From the NCBI GenBank assembly GCA_031255955.1, contig JAIRRO010000086.1, positions 1-11,367 of the forward strand: a stretch of 11,367 nucleotides of DNA. Direction: 5' to 3'. Under the pieces are notes generated by a model. That model was not told the origin of the DNA. It worked only from the letters and a program-made list of their open reading frames with translations, and searched no databases. This document shows, piece after piece, positions 7,618-11,367 of the stretch. A program made the position numbers and the translations under genes. Origin of the DNA: Oscillospiraceae bacterium. GTDB lineage: Bacteria > Bacillota > Clostridia > Oscillospirales > Oscillospiraceae. Numbering within the stretch: the first letter of the stretch is position 1; each line of letters begins with the position of its first letter.

Positions 7618-7645
7618 ATTATATCAGGTTCACAACAAATTACAA
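7618..7645 (-). promoter_or_regulatory. Sigma-A-type promoter for the tldD-tldE-metK-rlmB operon
   Basis: A perfect TATAAT lies on the minus strand at 7618-7623, with TTGTAA at 7640-7645 after a 16-base spacer. The -35 box overlaps the citrate synthase stop codon (7640-7642). Transcription would start near 7611, about 50 bases before tldD. The -35 is weak (4 of 6), so read-through from citrate synthase may also contribute; no terminator separates them. Confidence 0.5.
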
Positions 7646-9040
7646 CCAATTTATCGCAATTTCCCGCCTTTCCCCCATCGGGATATATTTCCGTTCGGGG
7701 GCAATGGCTTTGTATGCCGGTCTGATGATTCGTCCGCCGCGCGCGTCGCCCCAAATTTCTTCAATTCTGTGCGCGCAGAGGCTTGCAATTCGCGCGGCGG
7801 CGAACAGCGGCGCGTATAAATCGCGCGGGATTCCCAGCATCCTGTATACAAAGCCGGAGTATAAATCGATATTGGCGCACAGCGTTTTCGGCGTGTGCCC
7901 GGACTGCGCGAACGCCTCCGGCGTCAGGCGCTCGACGGATTCTATGAGGCGTAGCTCGTCCGATACACCCTTTTTTTCCGCCAGCGCGCGCGCCGTGTCA
8001 CGCAGCAGCGCGGCGCGCGGGTCTGAGAGTGTATAAATCGCGTGACCCATACCGTATATCTTGCCGTCGCCGTTTCCGGCTTCTTTTTTCAGGATTTTAG
8101 AGAGATATGTGCGCACCTCGTCATCGTCCGACCAGTCGGACACGCCGCTTTTTATATGCTCAAGCATATCCTCCGCGCTCTCGTTTGCCCCGCCGTGCTT
8201 GGGTCCCTTCAGCGCGCCGACGGCGGCGGCGACGGCGGAATAGATGTCCGATCCGGAAGATGACACCACGCGGCAGGCAAAGGTTGAGTTGTTACCGCCG
8301 CCATGCTCCGCGTGCAGGACAAGGCAGAGGTCAAGCAGCCGCGCTTCTTCTTTTGTATAAGCCGCGCCGCGCGTGAGAAACAAAAAATTTTCAGCCAAAT
8401 CAAGCCCCGGCTTCGAACGCCGCAGGTGCAGACTTTCCCCGTCAAAATAGTGCCGCTTGGCGGCGTAGGCGTTCGCGGCGATTACGGGCATACGCGCCAC
8501 AAGCTTCAGCGCGCGCTCCAGCTCCGGGGCAATGTCCTCCCCTATCGTCTCCGGCTGGGGGTCATATGAATATAGCGCAAGAACACTGCGTGAGAGCTTG
8601 TTCATCACGTTGCGGCTGGGCGCTGCCAGAATCATATCCTCTGTAAAGCCCTGTGGCAGCTCGCGATATTCTGACAACGCGGCGCGCAGCGCGTCCAGCG
8701 ATTTTTTATCCGGCAGCTCACCGAACAGCAGCAGATACGCCGTTTCCTCGTATCCCGAGCGGTTTTCCGATAAAAATCCGCGCGTAAGCTCGTCCAAATC
8801 AACGCCCCTGTATGTCAGGCGACCCGGAGCCGGCACACGCGCAGAGTCCTTTATGTAATAGCCCCGAACATCGCCGAGGCGCGTCAAGCCCGCCATAACC
8901 CCCGTGCCGTCGGGATTTCGCAGCCCGCGCCGCACGCCGTACCTGTCATACGCCTCTCTTTCAAAGCGCACCAACGGCAGCAGCGCGTCAACGCGCTCCC
9001 TCACGAACGGGGAAACCTTCTCCGTCAAAAGACAGCCCAC
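7640..9040 (-). CDS. Citrate synthase (citrate/2-methylcitrate synthase family)
   Basis: 466 residues. It condenses acetyl-CoA with oxaloacetate to give citrate, the entry step of the TCA or glutamate-forming branch; a methylcitrate role cannot be excluded by eye. Catalytic residues are in place: His246 in LHAEHGGGNNSTF, His333 in YGMGHAIYTLSDPRA and Asp392 in CANIDLYSGFVY. GPKHGGANE (279-287) and the C-terminal GGRIIRP (435-441) also match the family. It is a little longer than the usual 370-440 residues because of an N-terminal extension. The start drawn is GTG 9038-9040, which has no spaced Shine-Dalgarno. TTG 9026-9028 (residue 5) lies nine bases after AAAGGTG and may be the true start. 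It has its own strong promoter and sits directly upstream of the tld operon. Confidence 0.95.
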   Translation of the reverse strand: MGCLLTEKVSPFVRERVDALLPLVRFEREAYDRYGVRRGLRNPDGTGVMAGLTRLGDVRGYYIKDSARVPAPGRLTYRGVDLDELTRGFLSENRSGYEETAYLLLFGELPDKKSLDALRAALSEYRELPQGFTEDMILAAPSRNVMNKLSRSVLALYSYDPQPETIGEDIAPELERALKLVARMPVIAANAYAAKRHYFDGESLHLRRSKPGLDLAENFLFLTRGAAYTKEEARLLDLCLVLHAEHGGGNNSTFACRVVSSSGSDIYSAVAAAVGALKGPKHGGANESAEDMLEHIKSGVSDWSDDDEVRTYLSKILKKEAGNGDGKIYGMGHAIYTLSDPRAALLRDTARALAEKKGVSDELRLIESVERLTPEAFAQSGHTPKTLCANIDLYSGFVYRMLGIPRDLYAPLFAAARIASLCAHRIEEIWGDARGGRIIRPAYKAIAPERKYIPMGERREIAINWL

Positions 9041-9061
9041 CTTTGCTTGTGTTGTTTGATA

Positions 9062-9090
9062 ATCATATCTTATTTTGACGTGGATGTCAA
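9062..9090 (-). promoter_or_regulatory. Near-consensus sigma-A-type promoter for citrate synthase
   Basis: The minus strand has TTGACA at 9085-9090, a 17-base spacer, then TATGAT at 9062-9067. The -35 is a perfect match and the -10 is 5 of 6. The TGA stop of the upstream ATPase gene (9087-9089) lies inside the -35 hexamer. Transcription would begin near 9055, giving a leader of roughly 15-30 bases. Confidence 0.75.
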
Positions 9091-10391
9091 GCGGAGGGGG
9101 TTAGAGAAAAGACGGCGTACAGTGGGATGGATTTTATTTTATTTTCATAGCCGAAGTTGCGGGCAGATACACGCACGGAATACTCCGGCTTGTATATATC
9201 CTGATAATTCCGCAGACTTTTAGAGCGCACGTTTTCAGCTGATTTCGCCTCCAGCGGAATGACGCCGCCCTGCTTGTCCTGAAAGACAAAATCGACCTCC
9301 GCCCTACCACGGGATGTCCAATAATAAGGGGTTATGCCGTTTGCCACAAGGGCTTGCATGATATAATTCTCAACCAGCGCGCCCTTGAGCCCGTCAAAGC
9401 TATGCTCTGTGTGCAGCACCACGTTCGCCGGAATGTCAAGCTTTGAGCAAAGTATTCCCGTATCAACCATATAAACCTTAAAGGAGCCGGGCTCCGTATA
9501 TGCCGACAGCGGCAACATCCCCTGCGTCACATGGACGCATTTGTTTATCATTCCGCCTGCCCGCAGCCAATCAAGCGCCAGCTCATAATCCTTTGAGCGC
9601 GCGCCGGATCGAATGATTTTATATTGAAATTTGCGGTTGTCCTTTGCCAGCTGTGCCGGAATCGACGCCCACGCCGCCATAATTTTCGCGGTTTCCTGCG
9701 GCGTTGCGTATTTCGCCATATCGGCGACATAAGAGTCGTTTAAGTTTTTTTGTATAACTGCCACAAAATCAAAATCGCGCTTATCGACGTATTCCTGCAC
9801 GGCGCGCGGCATCCCGCCGACAACAAGATAGGTTTTGTATAAATCCATCGCCATATCATGAAGCGACAGCGGCGTGAATCCTGAGTAAGCCTCGCGAATC
9901 ATTTTTGAAAGCTCCTCCTGACCTGCAGCCCATAAATATTCCTCAAAATCCATCGGATGCAAATGCAGCATATCCACCTTGCCGACGGGAAAAGAGAATC
10001 TTTCACGCTTCATTGCAACACCAAGCAGGCTTCCGGCGGCAACGATGTGGTACTGCGGCGCCATTTCGGCGAAATATTTCAGCGACGTCAGCGCCTGCTC
10101 GCAAGCTTGAATTTCATCGAGGATTATCAGGGTATCACCCGGCAATATGCTCTGACCGCAATTAACCGCAAGCTCACGCACAATGCGCTCGGGATTTAAA
10201 TCGCGAGAAAAGATTGCGGGAATTGCCCCGGACTCCTCCATGCTGAAATACGCAACATTTTTATAATGCTCTTTGCCGAAGGAGAGAAGGCTGTATGTCT
10301 TGCCCACCTGCCGCGCACCCTGCAGCAATAACGGTTGCCTATCGGGGTTGCCCTTCCACTTTAGAAGAGAATTTACAATTTTACGTTCCAT
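9087..10391 (-). CDS. AAA (AAA_14) ATPase with DUF4143 C-terminal domain
   Basis: 434 residues. The N-terminal P-loop domain has Walker A GARQVGKT (25-32), Walker B LIILDEIQ (88-95) and a sensor-like VAAGS (117-121). The C-terminal DUF4143 part ends in a nuclease-like core: AEVDFVF (Asp367) followed by IPLEAKS (Glu381, Lys383). This resembles a PD-(D/E)xK arrangement seen in the family; whether it cuts DNA is unknown. Such genes are common, patchily distributed and often alone, with no agreed function. ATG 10389-10391 is preceded by AGGTG about ten bases away. It has its own promoter and no terminator before citrate synthase. Its base composition looks somewhat more AT-rich than that of its neighbours, which fits an accessory gene, though I judged this by eye. 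Confidence 0.93.
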   Translation of the reverse strand: MERKIVNSLLKWKGNPDRQPLLLQGARQVGKTYSLLSFGKEHYKNVAYFSMEESGAIPAIFSRDLNPERIVRELAVNCGQSILPGDTLIILDEIQACEQALTSLKYFAEMAPQYHIVAAGSLLGVAMKRERFSFPVGKVDMLHLHPMDFEEYLWAAGQEELSKMIREAYSGFTPLSLHDMAMDLYKTYLVVGGMPRAVQEYVDKRDFDFVAVIQKNLNDSYVADMAKYATPQETAKIMAAWASIPAQLAKDNRKFQYKIIRSGARSKDYELALDWLRAGGMINKCVHVTQGMLPLSAYTEPGSFKVYMVDTGILCSKLDIPANVVLHTEHSFDGLKGALVENYIMQALVANGITPYYWTSRGRAEVDFVFQDKQGGVIPLEAKSAENVRSKSLRNYQDIYKPEYSVRVSARNFGYENKIKSIPLYAVFSLTPSA

Positions 10392-10413
10392 AAAGTGTGT
10401 TCACCTCGCACTT

Positions 10414-10443
10414 ATTATAACATATAGCAGGTGATGGAGTCAA
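10414..10443 (-). promoter_or_regulatory. Sigma-A-type promoter for the DUF4143 ATPase gene
   Basis: The minus strand has TTGACT at 10438-10443 (5 of 6), an 18-base spacer and a perfect TATAAT at 10414-10419. It begins only seven bases after the stop of the coding relic at 10451, and transcription would start about 15-20 bases before the ATG. Confidence 0.65.
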
Positions 10444-10450
10444 CCCACAC

Positions 10451-10546
10451 TCATCCTCTTACCACCTTTCTCCCGTCAAGACCGGCTTGCGACAATAGTT
10501 TTATTATTTCGTCATAATCCCTTGCAATCCATTTAGGGGCTGCATC
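10451..10546 (-). pseudogene. C-terminal relic of an unidentified gene, cut off at its 5' side
   Basis: A minus-strand frame of 31 codons ends at TGA 10451-10453 and is closed upstream by TAG 10547-10549. It contains no usable ATG, GTG or TTG near its upstream end. The residues look like a genuine protein C-terminus: PKWIARDYDEIIKLLSQAG, then LDGRKVVRG, an amphipathic helix followed by a short charged tail. I do not recognise the family. It sits just upstream of the ATPase promoter and points the same way. It stops making sense exactly where the plus-strand surface-protein fragment begins, so it is best read as the 3' remnant of a broken gene. It could also be a chance open stretch. Confidence 0.4.
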
Positions 10547-11367
10547 CTATAATGCAGGTACCGCGAATGGTCAAAGAGGACTCTGCGGCGCGATTACCAT
10601 AACCTCGAGCATGGTCTATGCCACCGTCGGCACCGGCAACAGATCGAACTACTCCGCCGGAATCGGGGGAGGATATGGAGATCCGGGTGACCTTGCTTCA
10701 TGCGATGCGATTACCATCAACGGAGGAACGGTAATCGCCAATGGCGGCTCTGATGTGCAGGACATAGGCTCCGGATCCGATGGACCCGCTCATAGCGTGA
10801 CGATAATCGATAGCAATGTCTGCGCGGTACACGCAAAGGTCGCGGCTTCCCAACCCGTCACAAACGGCGTCGATCCGGTCTATCCCAACTATGTACTCAA
10901 ATCATACGGCGGGCTGTCCACCGTAGGCTACGACTTCCGCTCGCTCGATAACGGCTGCGTCGCCTCGCTGGTTGACTTCGATGCTATCGACGCGGATGTT
11001 CGTGCCGGCTTCTCCGCCATCGCGTCGCTGCCGAGCAGTATCCGCGACGATATCTCCGGCGTGGTGTGGCTGCCGGGCAATTTGTCAGGCATGACCCAAC
11101 ACGCCGTTTTGGAAAAGAGCGCTTCTCCGGACGTGGCGGTCCTATCCGCCTCGAAAAACGTATCAGACCTCTATGCCGTCAATATGACGAGCAATCTGTT
11201 TAAATGGCTCAACAAGCCGGACGCGCCGCGAGACCTCACGGCCGCCATAGACGTCGGGGCCGGCGCGGCCGACCTCACCTGGAGCGCGCCTTCGTCGGAC
11301 GGCGGAACCCCCGTGACGGGCTACGAGGCGCAGATATCCTATGACGGCGGGGCCACGTGGGAAACCG
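10518..11367 (+). CDS. Fragment of a large surface/secreted protein with Gly-rich repeats and a fibronectin type III domain
   Basis: This plus-strand frame is open from just after TAA 10515-10517 to the right edge, about 283 codons. The first recognisable residues begin near 10539 in the middle of a repeat (YNAGTANGQRGLCGAITI). Two units of the pattern CxAITI-x(3)-V-x-A...IGxG follow (10584 and 10689 onward), a type common in large extracellular proteins of gut Firmicutes. A region of unknown fold follows. From about 11214, PDAPRDLTAA, LTWSAPSSDGGTP and GYEAQISYDGG mark the first fibronectin type III domain, which runs off the window. There is no signal peptide, start codon or ribosome site: the 5' part of the gene is missing. 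The first ATG in frame (10611) has no Shine-Dalgarno and falls inside a repeat. It is likely a 5'-truncated gene or a misjoined piece. Cell-surface adhesion or substrate binding is inference from domain type. Confidence 0.75.
10540..10557. repeat. Small perfect inverted repeat at the junction of two truncated coding pieces
   Basis: CTGCAT (10540-10545) and ATGCAG (10552-10557) are exact reverse complements around a six-base centre, CCTATA. The repeat sits exactly where the minus-strand relic loses its frame (TAG 10547-10549) and where the plus-strand repeat protein becomes recognisable. Confidence 0.5.

Noticed and set aside
9087..10391. DUF4143 ATPase as a toxin-antitoxin or phage-defence component
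   Set aside because: No partner gene, antitoxin-like small frame or other defence gene is next to it. The domain pair alone does not support that call.
10548..10553. Plus-strand TATAAT as a promoter for the surface-protein fragment
   Set aside because: It encodes Tyr-Asn within the repeat protein, the nearest TTGCAA is 20 bases away, and there is no start codon with a ribosome site downstream.
10611..10613. ATG as the start of a complete surface protein
   Set aside because: It has no Shine-Dalgarno or signal peptide, and it lies in the middle of a repeat whose preceding residues are also coding-like.

Overview
The window looks like a chromosome segment from a moderately GC-rich, Gram-positive, anaerobe-type Firmicute. 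A clostridial or Oscillospirales-like lineage is my inference, not something the sequence proves. The grounds are strong Shine-Dalgarno sites (AGGAGGG, AAGGAG, GGAGG), frequent GTG and TTG starts, sigma-A-type TTGACA/TATAAT promoters, and genes whose best family resemblance is clostridial. There are no rRNA or tRNA genes, CRISPR arrays or insertion sequences that I can see.

Layout, left to right. (1) The last 49 codons of an unidentified plus-strand gene, ending at 151. (2) A 13-bp hairpin with a UUCG loop (171-200) that separates it from the convergent block that follows. (3) A compact minus-strand run, transcribed right to left: tldD (7561-6179), tldE/pmbA (6144-4852), metK (4816-3656), an rlmB-type rRNA methyltransferase (3652-2744, TTG start) and an 812-residue membrane protein (2694-256). 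The spacings are 34, 35, 3 and 49 bases, so this reads as a five-gene operon. A promoter at 7618-7645 can drive it and the hairpin at 171-200 can end it. (4) Upstream on the same strand are a citrate synthase gene (9040-7640) with a near-consensus promoter, and a solitary AAA/DUF4143 ATPase gene (10391-9087), also with its own promoter. (5) At the right edge are a minus-strand coding relic (about 10546-10451) and, back to back with it, a plus-strand fragment of a large surface or secreted protein. That fragment has Gly-rich repeats and a fibronectin type III domain, lacks a start, and runs off the window.

The core operon holds housekeeping functions. TldD and TldE make a two-subunit zinc protease, MetK makes S-adenosylmethionine, and RlmB uses S-adenosylmethionine to methylate 23S rRNA. 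The last gene is the surprise. Its 540 C-terminal residues follow the full plan of a P1B-type (heavy-metal) P-type ATPase, but every catalytic signature is replaced or missing: phosphorylated Asp in DKTGT, TGES, CPC, HP, TGD and GDGxND. It also carries about 280 acidic, probably disordered residues in front. It looks like a pseudo-P-type ATPase with a non-transport role and is the best candidate here for something undescribed.

The right edge is the second point of interest. Two truncated coding remnants meet head to head at a small perfect inverted repeat (10540-10557). This suggests a rearrangement or an assembly chimera.
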